Source: Desulfosporosinus sp. HMP52 (GTDB lineage Bacteria; Bacillota; Desulfitobacteriia; Desulfitobacteriales; Desulfitobacteriaceae). Taken from it: a stretch of DNA of 64,000 bases. The stretch lies in contig NZ_JMGA01000024.1 of the NCBI RefSeq assembly GCF_000765145.1, forward strand, positions 62,001 to 126,000, written 5' to 3'. The first letter of the stretch is position 1. Each line of letters starts with the position of its first letter. The notes beneath the pieces were generated by a model. The model was not told where the DNA came from. It saw nothing but the letters and a program-made list of their open reading frames with translations, and ran no database searches. Positions 51,655-61,601 of the stretch are shown in pieces. The position numbers and the translations under genes were made by a program.

Positions 51655-52288
51655 AATTATCATCTCCTACTCTTAAATCACGTTAAATAAGTCCGTTACT
51701 AAAAGAATTAAGTACTTACCCTGGGATATTGGCTTTAATTGGTTTTGACGACTTCAAACAATAATGGAATGGTATTAAAAGGTCACAAAAGGAAGACATA
51801 TCTCTAAATTCTAAAATTAGGAAATCCCGATAAGCAAACACCTCCTATACTAGGGATTTATCGTGTAACCAGAGTATCAAGAAGTAACTGGCATCCGTCC
51901 CTAACCTTCCAGAATTAGCGCATGTTTCGAAACAATTCATTAGTTTGTTTCGTTTTCTTGGCTTGATAATACCAATGGTTCCACATAAAGCCAGTATAAG
52001 TCTAAATTGTGAATAACCTATGAATTTGTTATAAAAAGATGAAATTAAGAGCTAATTTGATTCAATATAAAACTTTATCATACGAAAATTTATAATTATT
52101 TCACAGTAAATTCACAAAAATTCGCTACCGTAAGATGATATCCATCTTAAAAAAGGAAGGAGAAATCCAAAGAAAGTTTCAACCACCGGAAAGTTGCATT
52201 GATAAAATTGCAGGATATTCGTCTATAGCGCAGAATAATGTAGTATTTAGGGGAAAGACGACTAAAAATTCAAGGGAGTGAATCACGT
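51655..52288. other. Regulatory stretch between the lipoprotein and the MCP
   Basis: No gene is supported in these 630 bases. It holds candidate direct repeats in both orientations: TTGTGAA, CTATGAA and TTATAAA at 52007, 52018 and 52029, and TTCACA at 52100 and 52111. The first set faces the lipoprotein, the second the MCP gene. The -10 matches are poor. Confidence 0.4.
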
Positions 52289-54004
52289 TTGAAATTAAAA
52301 AATAAAGGCTTAGGCTTCCAGGTCACAGTCCTGATGCTATGTATTGCTTTGGCAGCAGGGGCAGTCGGAATGATCGGAATTTACGGCATGTATCAAATGA
52401 ACGATATGTCAAATATGGTATATCAACAAGATGTAGTTCCGATGAACGAACTTTCGGAATTACGATTCGATGCCCAGACCTATCGTTCGGATGTTGTATT
52501 AGCGGTAAGTGCGCGAACTCCTGAAGAACGACAAAAGTATTTAACTGAAATTGAACAGAAAAGAAACGATATCGAAGACCATATTAATAATTACGATGAC
52601 ATTACCAAATCGGCTAAAGGGACCGATTCCTTGAAGCAATTTAAAGAAGCATGGAATGATTATGTTTCGGCATCCGAAGTTACCATTCAAGCCGCTGCCG
52701 AAGGCCGTATTGACGATGCTAAAGCCAATATGTATGGAGTCGCTGCAACCAAACACCAGTTAGCTGGGGATACCCTTCAGAAGATAGTGGACTCTAAAAT
52801 GGACGAAGTAACCATGCACAGTACGATGACCACGAATGATATCTTCAAGAAGGCCTCATTCATTTCAATTATTCTTGTCGTGATTGATGTCTTTGTAAGC
52901 ATCATTATTGGCTGGTTTTTGAGCCGAGCGCTCAGTAAGATGATGCGTAGTTTTGTGCTCAATGCCAATGAAATAGCCGCAGGGGATATTAGTCCTAAGA
53001 AGGCCCCTTGGAAAGCCTGGAACCGAGAAGGAGCAGAACTTCTTAAGGCTTTTGGCGATATGGGAATTTCCTTAAGAGATACCATTACTAACGTTGTCGA
53101 CATGTCAGGGCGATTGGGGCGGACTGCTCAAGAAATGCGTATGGGTGCAGAGCAATCTGCTCAAGCAGCTGAACAGGTGGCCTCTTCAGCGACTCAAATT
53201 GCTACTGATGCTGAAATTCAGGTCAGGGAAATGACGGAAAATCATCAACGCTTGAACTATGTTATTGACCAGTTAAATCAAACGGAGCAGCATGCCGAAA
53301 AGGTAAACCTTGCCTCCAATCGTTCCGCTGAACTATCAAACAACGGCAACATCGCCCTTGGAAGAGTAGTTCTTCAGATGGATGATATTGAAAGCCAAGT
53401 CCAAAGTTTAAGCCAAGTCATCGGAGAGGTCGATGAGAAATCCCAGGAAATCGCCAAGACCGTCAACATTATCGAAACTATTGCACAACAAACGAATCTC
53501 TTGGCGTTAAATGCAGCCATTGAAGCCGCACGAGCTGGAGAAAACGGTCGTGGATTTGCTGTTGTCGCTGAAGAAGTACGTAAGCTTGCCGAACAAGTTC
53601 AAACAAGCTTGGTCGATATCTCTCAGAGAGTTCAAGAAATGCAGCAGGTTTCTCAAAGTGCTCATCAAGGAATGAAAACGAGTATGGATAGTGTCCACCA
53701 GGGTAGCACATATTTAAAAGAGATTTCCGAGCAATTTACCGTAATACTCAAGGCCGTCGAAGAAAGTGCTCAACTAGCGCAGGACATTGAAACTACCGTA
53801 CAGAAAGTTCAACAGGATGGAGAACAAATTAAAGTTGGTATGCAAAATGTTGTTGATCAAGCAGAATCGACTTCAGCCTGTACACAAAAAACAGCGGCTG
53901 CGGCAGAACAGCAAAATGCTTCTGTCGAAGAATTATTCGCCTCAGCAGAAAGCTTAAATGAATTAGCCAAGGATTTAAGACAAAACTATAAAATCCTTTT
54001 ATGA
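52289..54004 (+). CDS. Methyl-accepting chemotaxis protein
   Basis: 571 aa. Helix 1 (about 9-32), a four-helix-bundle sensor domain (33-187), helix 2 ([20 protein letters not shown]), HAMP and a cytoplasmic signalling domain with the hairpin tip [20 protein letters not shown]. Start TTG 52289 with AAGGGAG upstream. It sends ligand information to CheA. No che genes are nearby. Its position within the metal block suggests a metal or redox taxis role, a weak inference. Confidence 0.92.
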   Translation: MKLKNKGLGFQVTVLMLCIALAAGAVGMIGIYGMYQMNDMSNMVYQQDVVPMNELSELRFDAQTYRSDVVLAVSARTPEERQKYLTEIEQKRNDIEDHINNYDDITKSAKGTDSLKQFKEAWNDYVSASEVTIQAAAEGRIDDAKANMYGVAATKHQLAGDTLQKIVDSKMDEVTMHSTMTTNDIFKKASFISIILVVIDVFVSIIIGWFLSRALSKMMRSFVLNANEIAAGDISPKKAPWKAWNREGAELLKAFGDMGISLRDTITNVVDMSGRLGRTAQEMRMGAEQSAQAAEQVASSATQIATDAEIQVREMTENHQRLNYVIDQLNQTEQHAEKVNLASNRSAELSNNGNIALGRVVLQMDDIESQVQSLSQVIGEVDEKSQEIAKTVNIIETIAQQTNLLALNAAIEAARAGENGRGFAVVAEEVRKLAEQVQTSLVDISQRVQEMQQVSQSAHQGMKTSMDSVHQGSTYLKEISEQFTVILKAVEESAQLAQDIETTVQKVQQDGEQIKVGMQNVVDQAESTSACTQKTAAAAEQQNASVEELFASAESLNELAKDLRQNYKILL

Positions 54005-54030
54005 GATTTCTCTAAGTAAATTAAGAAAGG

Positions 54031-54071
54031 ACAGAATGGACTGAAGTTTTCACTTTCAGTCCATTCTGTTC
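54031..54071 (+). terminator. Terminator of the MCP gene
   Basis: ACAGAATGGACTGAA and TTCAGTCCATTCTGT arms followed by TCTATTCTT. Confidence 0.8.
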
Positions 54072-54099
54072 TATTCTTGGTTGCTATATGCTATGCTTA

Positions 54100-54891
54100 T
54101 TAAATTCGTCGCGCACCAAGGTAACGTTTTGACCAATAACTTTCTGTCAAACTATGAATACCTACCCCTTTACTAGCTGCTCCAAGCGTACGTCCTCCAC
54201 CAATATATATACGCACATCGGTAGCTCCTGGGGCATAGGTTTGAAAGAACACGAGATCTCCTGGTCTCAACTCATCACGACTGACAGGTACGCCAAGTTT
54301 ATACTGTTCAGCTGCAGTTCTCGGTAATGAAATACCAGCGGCCTTAAATACATACTGCACAAACCCTGAGCAATCGAATCCTTTCCGACTCGTTCCACCC
54401 CAAAGATAAGGGATACCTTGTAAACTTAGGGCATTGCTAATAAGCTTGTCCATATCTGAGCTACCCCTTGACACTTGGGATACTGAAACCTGTTTAGGCT
54501 TCGAGTTTACAACTTTCTGTGAAGGAGTGCTGGGTTTTTTAGCGATCTGAGGCGATTGAGACGTCTTACCTTCTGAAGGTGGAGTTTTCTTTTCAACAGA
54601 AGTTGATGTTTTCTTTTCCTTAGGAACATTATTACTTTCAGGTATTTGTGCCACGTTCGTTTTGACCTCGATTACGGAGGTCCAATTAAATGCTTCACGC
54701 ATTTTTTGAGAATATACGTCTGATTTAGAGACTGCTAAAGGAGAAGCCTTGAGTACAGTACTCTGCACAGTAGGAGACTTTGGAGTAGCTTGAGAATCTA
54801 GAATAGCAGCTTGAGCCCCCGGTAAACTACTTGTCAAAAGAATACTGGCAAGGGCTACCCCACTAACCCACGTCTTATTGAGAATTAACAC
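54100..54891 (-). CDS. NlpC/P60 cell-wall hydrolase
   Basis: 263 aa from GTG 54891 after AAAGGTGG. A signal peptide (VSGVALASILLTSSLPGAQA), a Lys/Ser/Pro-rich linker and a C-terminal NlpC/P60 domain with catalytic Cys in GFDCSGFVQYVFKAAG and the region LRPGDLVFFQTYAPGATDVR. The histidine position in DVRIYIGGG departs from the usual HVGIYLG, so activity should be checked. Its leader is a c-di-AMP riboswitch, the classic arrangement for autolysins of this type. The pseudogene at 63201 is a close relative. Confidence 0.88.
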   Translation of the reverse strand: MLILNKTWVSGVALASILLTSSLPGAQAAILDSQATPKSPTVQSTVLKASPLAVSKSDVYSQKMREAFNWTSVIEVKTNVAQIPESNNVPKEKKTSTSVEKKTPPSEGKTSQSPQIAKKPSTPSQKVVNSKPKQVSVSQVSRGSSDMDKLISNALSLQGIPYLWGGTSRKGFDCSGFVQYVFKAAGISLPRTAAEQYKLGVPVSRDELRPGDLVFFQTYAPGATDVRIYIGGGRTLGAASKGVGIHSLTESYWSKRYLGARRI

Positions 54892-54910
54892 TAAATTGGT
54901 CCACCTTTCA

Positions 54911-55033
54911 TAGCTTACGAGGTTAGTTGACGGATTCGGGCAGAAGGTGTAAGCCCTACATGGTCTAACCATGATTCACCCCACATGAAATCCCCCGTTC
55001 TGAGTCTCCTGGAGATCAGATTAAGCACTTTGA
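54911..55033 (-). ncRNA. ydaO/yuaA-class c-di-AMP riboswitch
   Basis: On the minus strand: AGTGCTTAATCTGA, GGGGGATTTCATGTGGGGTG, AGGGCTTACACCTTCTGCCC and GAATCCGTCAACTAACCTCG with TAAGC. These are the conserved blocks of the class that usually switches off wall hydrolase genes when c-di-AMP is high. It ends about 20 bases before the NlpC/P60 start. Confidence 0.85.
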
Positions 55034-55190
55034 TTATTATGTTCTTTATTTCGTACAGAGGTAATTTAAGAATAAAAGCCCTGCAATCAGCACCTAGAAA
55101 ATCCCTCCTTTCTATTACTTGCAGGACAATCTCAAATCTCCTGGTTAACACCTCAAATTATACTCCTCAAATATGAATTTCCTGCGAACG

Positions 55191-55232
55191 TAAAAAAGGT
55201 AGTTTCTCCCATAAGGAGCCACTACCCTTTTG
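55191..55232 (-). terminator. Terminator of the csoR-copA operon
   Basis: AAAAGGGTAGT and ACTACCTTTTTT arms, with a T run on the minus strand. Confidence 0.7.
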
Positions 55233-55276
55233 TTGCTTTTAAGGCTAATTCCTTTTACATTGCACCGGGTAAGCAG

Positions 55277-55483
55277 TTAAATTAGAGAAAGCGTAGTATG
55301 GTTATTAAACATCCTCAGCATACAAGTCATTACGACATGATTACCCTCCACCAAGACAAGCTCATGATCTACTTGATTCTGCGTAAGATACCTTTGAGCA
55401 TCGGAAAAGATCTTTCGAGCATCAATAATACTTTTGTATTTTCCTACAATGCCATTTGATTTCTTTCCTTTCAGGATAAGCAT
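55277..55483 (-). CDS. 68-aa protein at the end of the copper-type operon
   Basis: ATG 55483 follows GAAAGGACG. The protein starts MLILKGKKSNGIVGKYKSII and has a short alpha/beta pattern (LTQNQVDHELVLVEGNHVVM). No recognised domain. It is separated by about 35 bases from the 55-aa gene. Confidence 0.55.
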   Translation of the reverse strand: MLILKGKKSNGIVGKYKSIIDARKIFSDAQRYLTQNQVDHELVLVEGNHVVMTCMLRMFNNHTTLSLI

Positions 55484-55517
55484 AGATATTCGTCCTTTCG
55501 TGAAGCAACCTATAGAA

Positions 55518-55685
55518 CTACTTCTTTCCTTCAAAGGGTATTAAATTCTTAGTTTCATGTTGATCTTGAACATTCTTTCGGTCATGCTGATGCCCTCCAC
55601 AGCAACCCATACCCCGCCTATGCATAAAGAACATCATCCCGAATATAAAGAAATACCACCCATATTGGTTTAAGAATTCCCACAT
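55518..55685 (-). CDS. 55-aa membrane peptide with CCGGHQH metal-type motif
   Basis: ATG 55685 lies eight bases after AAAGGAGG. One aromatic helix (WEFLNQYGWYFFIFGMMFFM) is followed by HRRGMGCCGGHQHDRKN, a Cys-Cys/His cluster that looks made for a metal ion. Similar short Cys/His-rich membrane peptides occur with copper and mercury genes in Firmicutes. It lies between lgt and the 68-aa gene. Confidence 0.75.
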   Translation of the reverse strand: MWEFLNQYGWYFFIFGMMFFMHRRGMGCCGGHQHDRKNVQDQHETKNLIPFEGKK

Positions 55686-55712
55686 ATTAGAGACCTCCTT
55701 TAAATCTTGTAA

Positions 55713-56492
55713 TTAATTTCTCGTTTCATTCCGTGGTAAAATTAGCACAACAGCAGAAACAAGAGCTATAAGAATCATTCCCACACTACTCCACTGTGCT
55801 GACGTCAAATTAAACAGATAACGGGCGCCATCCCCTCGTAAAAATTCTAACGCAAACCGTCCTAGTGAATAGAGCACAATATAGGTTAAAAAAATGATAC
55901 CCCTCGGCCATTTGCGCCAACGCGAAAGGATTATGATCAGAGCAAAGACAACCATGTCCCATTGCCCTTCCCATACCTCTGCAGGCCAAAGAGCTTGGCT
56001 ACCATAAGCTTCATAAGCTGGAGTTCCAGAAGGATAAACCAAGCCAAAACCTTGATTGGTTGGGCTACCATAGGCGTCACCATTGAGAAAGCAAGCAATT
56101 CTTCCCAGTCCCTGCCCTAAGATAATTCCTGGGGCAGCAATATCAGCCATTTTCCAAAAATCAAGTTGGTATTTACGAGTATAGATCCATCCCACAATAA
56201 AAGCCCCAACCAATGCTCCTTGAATTGCCATCCCACCGTGCCATATCATAAAGATTTCGGAGAGATGCAGGGAGTAATAATCCCATTCGTAGAAGAAGAC
56301 TTGCCAAAGACGTGCTCCAATAATGGCTCCTATCACTGCATAGATTAACAAGTCTATAAGATGCTGGCGGTATTCCTTTTCAGAAGGTGCTAAATGATAA
56401 GCTACCCCTAAACCAATTAATATTGAGATAGCAACGACTACACCGTAAGATCCTAGAGAAAATCCCCCAATGCTGAATAAAGTTTGTAGCAA
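55713..56492 (-). CDS. lgt: Prolipoprotein diacylglyceryl transferase
   Basis: 259 aa with the Lgt signature GQGLGRIACFLNGDAYG, seven membrane helices and the C-terminal LEFLRGDGAR. It attaches diacylglycerol to the lipobox Cys of lipoproteins. A copy inside a copper-type operon is probably an accessory Lgt that serves Met-rich or other metal lipoproteins nearby; a housekeeping copy elsewhere is expected but not visible. Confidence 0.93.
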   Translation of the reverse strand: MLQTLFSIGGFSLGSYGVVVAISILIGLGVAYHLAPSEKEYRQHLIDLLIYAVIGAIIGARLWQVFFYEWDYYSLHLSEIFMIWHGGMAIQGALVGAFIVGWIYTRKYQLDFWKMADIAAPGIILGQGLGRIACFLNGDAYGSPTNQGFGLVYPSGTPAYEAYGSQALWPAEVWEGQWDMVVFALIIILSRWRKWPRGIIFLTYIVLYSLGRFALEFLRGDGARYLFNLTSAQWSSVGMILIALVSAVVLILPRNETRN

Positions 56493-56602
56493 ATTTGTGT
56501 TCCTCCTTCAGAACAGGTTCTAAAAAATTAAGTTCTTAGCTTTTACTAAGTTTTTAAATATTATTTGAATTCATATACGACTCATTTATAGTAGCAAACT
56601 AC

Positions 56603-56821
56603 TTATCCCATGATCCTCTTCTTCACCATAGGAATGACGATCGGCATGAAGACAATCATACTTAGGATGAAAACCCAAACCATGCCGCCAATTCGGGCTA
56701 CAGCAGTATAGGTGTTTCCGTCCACCCATGTGATGACCAGAAAAATAAAGGTTATAGTCAAGGAAAGTACCGTGTAAACCACGAAAGCATGCCTAGCGGC
56801 TTTTGCTTCTAACTCGCTCAT
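56603..56821 (-). CDS. Two-helix membrane protein between copA and lgt
   Basis: 72 aa with two membrane helices (VVYTVLSLTITFIFLVITWV and IGGMVWVFILSMIVFMPIVI) and charged ends. It starts 15 bases after copA. No recognised family. Confidence 0.75.
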   Translation of the reverse strand: MSELEAKAARHAFVVYTVLSLTITFIFLVITWVDGNTYTAVARIGGMVWVFILSMIVFMPIVIPMVKKRIMG

Positions 56822-56836
56822 ATTAAGACCTCCTCC

Positions 56837-59416
56837 TTAGCGTGCAGTTTGTGGTTGAGGTGTTGGATGCATACTAGTTTTCATTTGTTCCCTTCGAAAT
56901 GAGGGTTGGAAGCGTTTTAAAAGAAGTGTATTCAGCGTTACAGATACCGAACTCATTGCCATAAAGAAGGAAGCAAGTTCGGGGCTGACCAGAAGTCCAG
57001 TGACAGGATATAGGATACCGGCTGCTAAGGGAATTCCTGTGATGTTGTAAACGAAAGCCCATACCAAATTCTGCTTAATCTTGCGCATAGTAGCCCGCCC
57101 AATTTCGATGGCTCCTACCACATCGCGGATATCGTCCTTGATTAGGATGATGTCGCCTGTTTCTTTGGCAACGTCAGTCCCTGAACCAATAGCAATCCCC
57201 ACGTTGGCCTGAGCTAAGGCGGGGGCATCGTTGATCCCATCCCCAACCATGGCTACGTTTAGACCCTTCTCCTGAAGCTTGATCACTTCGGCAGCCTTAT
57301 CTTGGGGCAGCACTTCTGCCAGTACTGTTTTAATCCCCACCTGTCGAGCTATGGCTTCAGCCGTCCGACGGTTGTCCCCGGTAATCATGGCTACTTGTAC
57401 ACCCATCTGTTGCAAGCGCTCCACGGCCACTTTCGCGTTTTCCTTTAGGATATCAGCCACTGCAATGATCCCCGCAGCCTTATTATCAATAGCCATCAAC
57501 ATGGCTGTCTTTCCTTCTTCCTCAAGCTGCTCCATCTTCTTACTTAGGTTTCCGATATCAATAGTTTGTTGCTGCATCAAACGACGGTTTCCTAACAAAA
57601 TTGTCTGCCCTTGATAGATTGCCCGAACACCGTGACCGGGTATAGCCTCAAAGTCATCGGTATCTCCAACCGACAATCCTTCCTTCTTGGCCCCCCGTAC
57701 GATAGCCTCACCTAGGGGGTGCTCAGAGGGTTTTTCAGTGATCGCTGCAAGCCTAAGAACATCCTCTCGAACAAAGCCTTCCGTCGCGTAGACGTCCGTC
57801 ACTGAGGGTTCACCTTTGGTCAAGGTACCGGTCTTATCGAAAACAACGGCATTTAGTTTGCTGCTCGCTTCCACGGCATCCGCCCCTTTGAATAGAATGC
57901 CATTTTCAGCACCCTTACCCGTACCTGCCATAATGGCACTGGGGGTAGCCAAGCCGAGAGCGCACGGGCAAGAAATAATCAAAGTCGTCACTGACAAGAG
58001 AAGGGCAAAACCAAAGACTCCCACTTCCGCTAAACTATAGGGTGAAAGAATAAACTGGCTTGCCGGTGAGAAGAAAGAGGCGTACCCAATAAAGAACCAG
58101 AAGAAGAAGACAATTAAAGCTAAGACATGGACCCCAGCGATGAAATGGCCTGCCACAAAATCGGCTAATTTTTGGATGGGCGCCTTGGAAGCCTGAGCGT
58201 CTTCAACCATTTTAATAATTTGGGCTAGGGCAGTTTCGCTGCCAACTCTCGTTGCCCTAAATTTAAACGAACCCGTCTTATTGATAGTGGCGCCAGTGAC
58301 CTGAGAACCTGCTCGTTTTTCTACCGGCATACTTTCTCCGGTAATCATTGCTTCGTCGACGGCCGAATAACCATCTGTAACTTCCCCGTCCACAGGTATA
58401 CTTTCCCCTGGCCGCACTACCACGATATCACCGATCTCCACCTCATCGGCAGCAATCTCGACTTCTTCACCATTACGAATCACCCGCGCCGTTTTAGCTT
58501 GCAAACTCATTAGATTTCGGATAGCCTCCGACGTTCGGCCCCGGGTAAGAGCTTCCAAATAGCGACCTAAAACGATGAACGCCGTAAGCAATGCAGCTGA
58601 CTCGAAAAAGGCAGCTCCCCGTCCACCGAAACCGGCATCGGGCCAGAAGGTATTGATGGTCGCAATAATATAGGCAGCCCCAATCCCAGTGGCATAGAGT
58701 AAATTCATATCCGTAGCACCACGTTTTAATCCATTCCAACTGTGTTTAAAAAACTGCCAGCCGGGAATAAAGGCAATCGGCGTGGTCAAGGCCCAAAGGA
58801 CATAAACGTTACCTAAAAACTCCGGGACAAAATAAGGAAAGATCCACATATCCCGGAACATGCCAATCATCACCAAAATAGATAAGGGCCAGGCGATCCA
58901 CATATTGCGTGTTTGAAACAGTAATTCTTTTTGCCGCGCCTCTTTCTCTCGGTCCAAAGCTTCCTGACCGGTCACCTTTTCGCTAGCCTCATAACCTAAA
59001 GCTTGAATTTCTTTTTTGATCCGGGCTTTATCCACGGCACCAGGATAAAATTTCACCTTAGCTGACTCGGCCGGTAAGTTAACGACAACAGAGGTTACTC
59101 CTGGCATTCCCTTGACGGCCTTCTCGACTTTAGCAACACAAGCAGCACAACTCATACCTCGCACAGTGAGCAAAACTTCTTCCTCTGGCACTTCGTAACC
59201 GATGTCTTGAATCATTTTCACCATCTGGGGTACTCCTGCCTGATTACTCTCATAAGTCACAGCAGCTTTGCCTGAAAGCAAATTAACATGTACTTCTTGC
59301 ACACCGGTCATGGTTTTTAAGGTCTTCTCAACTTTTGCCACACAAGCTGCACAACTCATACCCTGTACCGGTAAACTTACCTGGGCAAGATGTTCATTTC
59401 TTATCGTTTCACTCAT
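56837..59416 (-). CDS. copA: CopA-type Cu(I)-exporting P1B ATPase
   Basis: 859 aa. Two N-terminal heavy-metal domains ([10 protein letters not shown] at Cys22/25 and Cys90/93), the eight-helix P1B-1 membrane core with the CPC motif in [48 protein letters not shown] and [10 protein letters not shown]. The MSS.SV.LN tail also fits Cu(I) pumps. It exports Cu(I) at the expense of ATP. csoR precedes it and membrane genes follow. Start ATG with GGAGG upstream. Confidence 0.96.
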   Translation of the reverse strand: MSETIRNEHLAQVSLPVQGMSCAACVAKVEKTLKTMTGVQEVHVNLLSGKAAVTYESNQAGVPQMVKMIQDIGYEVPEEEVLLTVRGMSCAACVAKVEKAVKGMPGVTSVVVNLPAESAKVKFYPGAVDKARIKKEIQALGYEASEKVTGQEALDREKEARQKELLFQTRNMWIAWPLSILVMIGMFRDMWIFPYFVPEFLGNVYVLWALTTPIAFIPGWQFFKHSWNGLKRGATDMNLLYATGIGAAYIIATINTFWPDAGFGGRGAAFFESAALLTAFIVLGRYLEALTRGRTSEAIRNLMSLQAKTARVIRNGEEVEIAADEVEIGDIVVVRPGESIPVDGEVTDGYSAVDEAMITGESMPVEKRAGSQVTGATINKTGSFKFRATRVGSETALAQIIKMVEDAQASKAPIQKLADFVAGHFIAGVHVLALIVFFFWFFIGYASFFSPASQFILSPYSLAEVGVFGFALLLSVTTLIISCPCALGLATPSAIMAGTGKGAENGILFKGADAVEASSKLNAVVFDKTGTLTKGEPSVTDVYATEGFVREDVLRLAAITEKPSEHPLGEAIVRGAKKEGLSVGDTDDFEAIPGHGVRAIYQGQTILLGNRRLMQQQTIDIGNLSKKMEQLEEEGKTAMLMAIDNKAAGIIAVADILKENAKVAVERLQQMGVQVAMITGDNRRTAEAIARQVGIKTVLAEVLPQDKAAEVIKLQEKGLNVAMVGDGINDAPALAQANVGIAIGSGTDVAKETGDIILIKDDIRDVVGAIEIGRATMRKIKQNLVWAFVYNITGIPLAAGILYPVTGLLVSPELASFFMAMSSVSVTLNTLLLKRFQPSFRREQMKTSMHPTPQPQTAR

Positions 59417-59481
59417 AACTTTGTACCTCCAATCAACATCTGATCTCTGATTTCTTTTCGCTGTATATTTTCTACCAAAGA

Positions 59482-59820
59482 TTATCTCAACATCCGAAAC
59501 ACCGTTTTTAAGACTTCATCCACTACCTCAGTGTCACCACTTTCCAACTGTTCCCTCACGCATGATTTCATGTGCTTTTCCAAAAGCAACTTCGAGACCC
59601 CGTCCAGGGCAGACTGGGCAGAGGATATCTGATTCAGAACGTCATCACAATAAGTTTGACGCTCTATCATCCCTTTAATGCCTCGTATTTGACCCTCGAT
59701 TCGGTTCATCCGGGCGATAAGCTGTTGGATTGTTTTTTCGTCATGATGACTCCTAGGTTTGCCTCCCTCTTGGTTCAGGTCCTGGCAATCACTAGGAATA
59801 TCTTTTACCGGATGGTTCAT
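59482..59820 (-). CDS. csoR: CsoR-family copper-sensing repressor
   Basis: 112 aa. The disordered N-terminus has His/Cys residues, and the core helix carries the Cu(I) ligands Cys58 (QTYCDDV), His83 and Cys87 (EKHMKSCV). The C-H-C set is that of true CsoR, not FrmR or RcnR. Apo-CsoR binds GC-rich operators; Cu(I) releases it. A fitting operator is at 59847-59863. Confidence 0.95.
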   Translation of the reverse strand: MNHPVKDIPSDCQDLNQEGGKPRSHHDEKTIQQLIARMNRIEGQIRGIKGMIERQTYCDDVLNQISSAQSALDGVSKLLLEKHMKSCVREQLESGDTEVVDEVLKTVFRMLR

Positions 59821-59846
59821 TCACTCACCACCAATTTGAAAATAGT

Positions 59847-59863
59847 ATAGGGGGCTACCCTAT
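59847..59863. promoter_or_regulatory. CsoR operator
   Basis: ATAGGGGGCTACCCTAT is a GC-rich pseudo-palindrome (ATAGGG/CCCTAT) typical of CsoR operators, about 27 bases before the csoR start. Confidence 0.75.
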
Positions 59864-59917
59864 TTACTTTAACAAAAAAAATACCCAACCTCACTCGTGA
59901 ATTAATTCTTTATCCCT

Positions 59918-59970
59918 ACAATAATCCTCAAATACGATAAACTCATGAATAGTTGTGAACTTCTTGTGAA
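59918..59970 (-). promoter_or_regulatory. Copper-type direct-repeat operator upstream of csoR
   Basis: TCATGAA (59943), TTGTGAA (59953) and TTGTGAA (59964), spaced 10 and 11 bp; on the minus strand a -10-like TATTGT (59923-59918) is 19 bp away. csoR-copA may thus answer to both CsoR and the two-component system. Confidence 0.55.
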
Positions 59971-60017
59971 GATCCCAAATTTGACAGAATGAACGGAAGT
60001 TTTAAACCCAAAGTACA

Positions 60018-60416
60018 TTAATGTCCGTGGATATCTTTCTGTTGTTGCGTCTGCTGCTGTTGCTGAGATGGTGGTATGACGGCTGATATCGCTTGCGGCA
60101 AGGATGTAATAACCAAAATAATCGAGATGATAGAAGATATAAGATACACCCACGCAGCAGGACGATCATAACTCCACTTACGTTTTGCAACACGTATAAA
60201 CCATACTGAAAGAACAAGGGAAACTAGTAGAAAGATAATCTTTATTGACGGAGATAGAGATAATAGACCTGAGCTTAGAGTGGTTAGACCCAATGCGATC
60301 GAAAGAGTATGAACCCAGTGGTGCGAAGAGGCAATAATTGCAAACAGGACTGAACCAATTGGTTTGATTATGCCTCTATTCTTTTTTACATCCTGAACTA
60401 CTTCGCTTTTGCTCAT
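60018..60416 (-). CDS. Four-helix membrane protein with His/Gln-rich tail
   Basis: 132 aa with four membrane helices (LFAIIASSHHWVHTLSIALG, IIFLLVSLVLSVWFI and two more) and a C-terminus SQQQQQTQQQKDIHGH. The SSHHWVH and HGH histidines could bind metal. It recalls MerC/MerT-like transporters in size but has no diagnostic Cys pair, so I give no family. It has a copper-type operator upstream. Confidence 0.65.
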   Translation of the reverse strand: MSKSEVVQDVKKNRGIIKPIGSVLFAIIASSHHWVHTLSIALGLTTLSSGLLSLSPSIKIIFLLVSLVLSVWFIRVAKRKWSYDRPAAWVYLISSIISIILVITSLPQAISAVIPPSQQQQQTQQQKDIHGH

Positions 60417-60447
60417 ATGTGACCTCCTTAGTAACTTCTACATCCTC

Positions 60448-60501
60448 AGTGTAACTCTCTGATTCGAGGATCTCATGAAAAAGTTGTGAATTTCTCGTGA
60501 A
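60448..60501 (-). promoter_or_regulatory. Copper-type operator and promoter upstream of the four-helix protein
   Basis: TCATGAA, TTGTGAA and TCGTGAA at 60473, 60484 and 60495 (11-bp steps); on the minus strand TACACT (60453-60448) is 19 bp after. The gene starts at 60416. Confidence 0.75.
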
Positions 60502-60660
60502 TATATCGCCCATGGTCCGGATAAGTCGAAAGGCACAATGAAACTGCTACGGGGGATATCCCAGATGTTAAAGAAAACTTGACTGGCCCCACGAAAACAC
60601 TGTCTTCGCACGAGTTAACCTTCTTGCAGTACAAAACGTAAGTTTATACTTTCTAATAGT

Positions 60661-60703
60661 ACTAAAAGGCCCAGACCCTTTATATGGTCTGAGCCTTTTA
60701 GTA
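60661..60703 (-). terminator. Terminator of the 98-aa Met/Asn-rich gene
   Basis: ACTAAAAGGCCCAGACC and GGTCTGAGCCTTTTAGT arms; the minus strand continues with TTAGAAAG. Confidence 0.7.
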
Positions 60704-60733
60704 GAAGCTAAGATTATTGGCTTTCATGAAGAG

Positions 60734-61030
60734 TTATCTTCCCATTCTTCCCATGGACCCCATCCTACTCTGGCTGCTTGATTTTTGGGCAGGCTGTTGA
60801 GAAGCGTTAGAATTGTTCAAATTGTTTGTTCCAGCCATTCCTTGTATGTGTTTGAGATTATTCACCTGGCCATTTCTTTGGGTATTCATTGGCATATTTT
60901 GCATTTGAGCATTTTCGAACTTGTTTTGCATTTGGTTATTCATGGTAGGGTTGGAACTCATCATTTGATCGTAGATATCCGTCTTGGAGGGAACTGTTTG
61001 ATCCGGTTGAGTGGTTTCTACCTTCTCCAC
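60734..61030 (-). CDS. Met/Asn/Gln-rich small protein, probably truncated
   Basis: 98 aa from GTG 61030. Met-rich blocks (MMSSNPTMNNQMQNKF, MQNMPMNTQRNGQ) and a basic Met end (SRMGSMGRMGR). There is no signal peptide and the start lacks a clear site, so it may be the tail of an exported protein that lost its 5' part. Composition links it to the other Met-rich proteins of the cluster. Confidence 0.55.
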   Translation of the reverse strand: MEKVETTQPDQTVPSKTDIYDQMMSSNPTMNNQMQNKFENAQMQNMPMNTQRNGQVNNLKHIQGMAGTNNLNNSNASQQPAQKSSSQSRMGSMGRMGR

Positions 61031-61132
61031 TTCCGTGCGTGATCGCTAGATTGAAAGAATCTCAAATCGGTTCCGTATGAGATCTATCAAAGAAATACCA
61101 ATATATGTATTTTGAAAGGATTTGAACGAATT

Positions 61133-61321
61133 ATGATGAAGAACAAAGCTTTAATGGTTACACTATCAATGGCTATGGTATTGGGATTAGCGGGGGCTGT
61201 AAACGCTACTACATTTGACAGCAGTACAGCGAATATGCAGCCAAAGACTACATACGCACAGGCCTATATGGATAACAATGATGTAACAAGCACGTCCACC
61301 TGTTTAATTATCGAGGGGTAG
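61133..61321 (+). CDS. Small exported protein of unknown function
   Basis: ATG 61133 (GAAAGG upstream) encodes MMKNKALMVTLSMAMVLGLA, a signal peptide ending near VNA-T, and a mature part of about 37 residues (STANMQPKTTYAQAYMDNND). Terminates at 61321. The only support is the signal peptide and the binding site. Confidence 0.5.
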   Translation: MMKNKALMVTLSMAMVLGLAGAVNATTFDSSTANMQPKTTYAQAYMDNNDVTSTSTCLIIEG

Positions 61322-61449
61322 GTAAGAAATTCTATGATAAACCTTTTTCACAGGGTACCCCATGAAATTTCCGATACTTGTACGAAAATCTATTTAATAA
61401 GAGAGTTAAATGTCACAACTCAAGCCATAAAGGACGCATTTGGCCAAAC

Positions 61450-61508
61450 AAGTTTGTCTCTTCGTCATTCGATGTTCCCGCGAACGCTGGTATCGTAATG
61501 AGCCTGGT
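61450..61508 (-). pseudogene. Signal-peptide remnant of a Met-rich protein
   Basis: The minus strand reads RLITIPAFAGTSNDEETNL, matching GLIAIPAFAVTSNDEGQNLF of the protein at 50237-50677. Confidence 0.65.
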
Positions 61509-61601
61509 ATATCGAATCTTGGACAGAGCGTGAATATAACAAGTAAACCCATTTACTAAATACTGAAATAAAACGAGAATGAAATGTAAAGGATGATGAG
61601 G

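Noticed and set aside
61112-61132. Upstream start extending the small exported protein by seven codons
   Set aside because: The added residues precede the signal peptide and have no binding site; ATG 61133 fits better.
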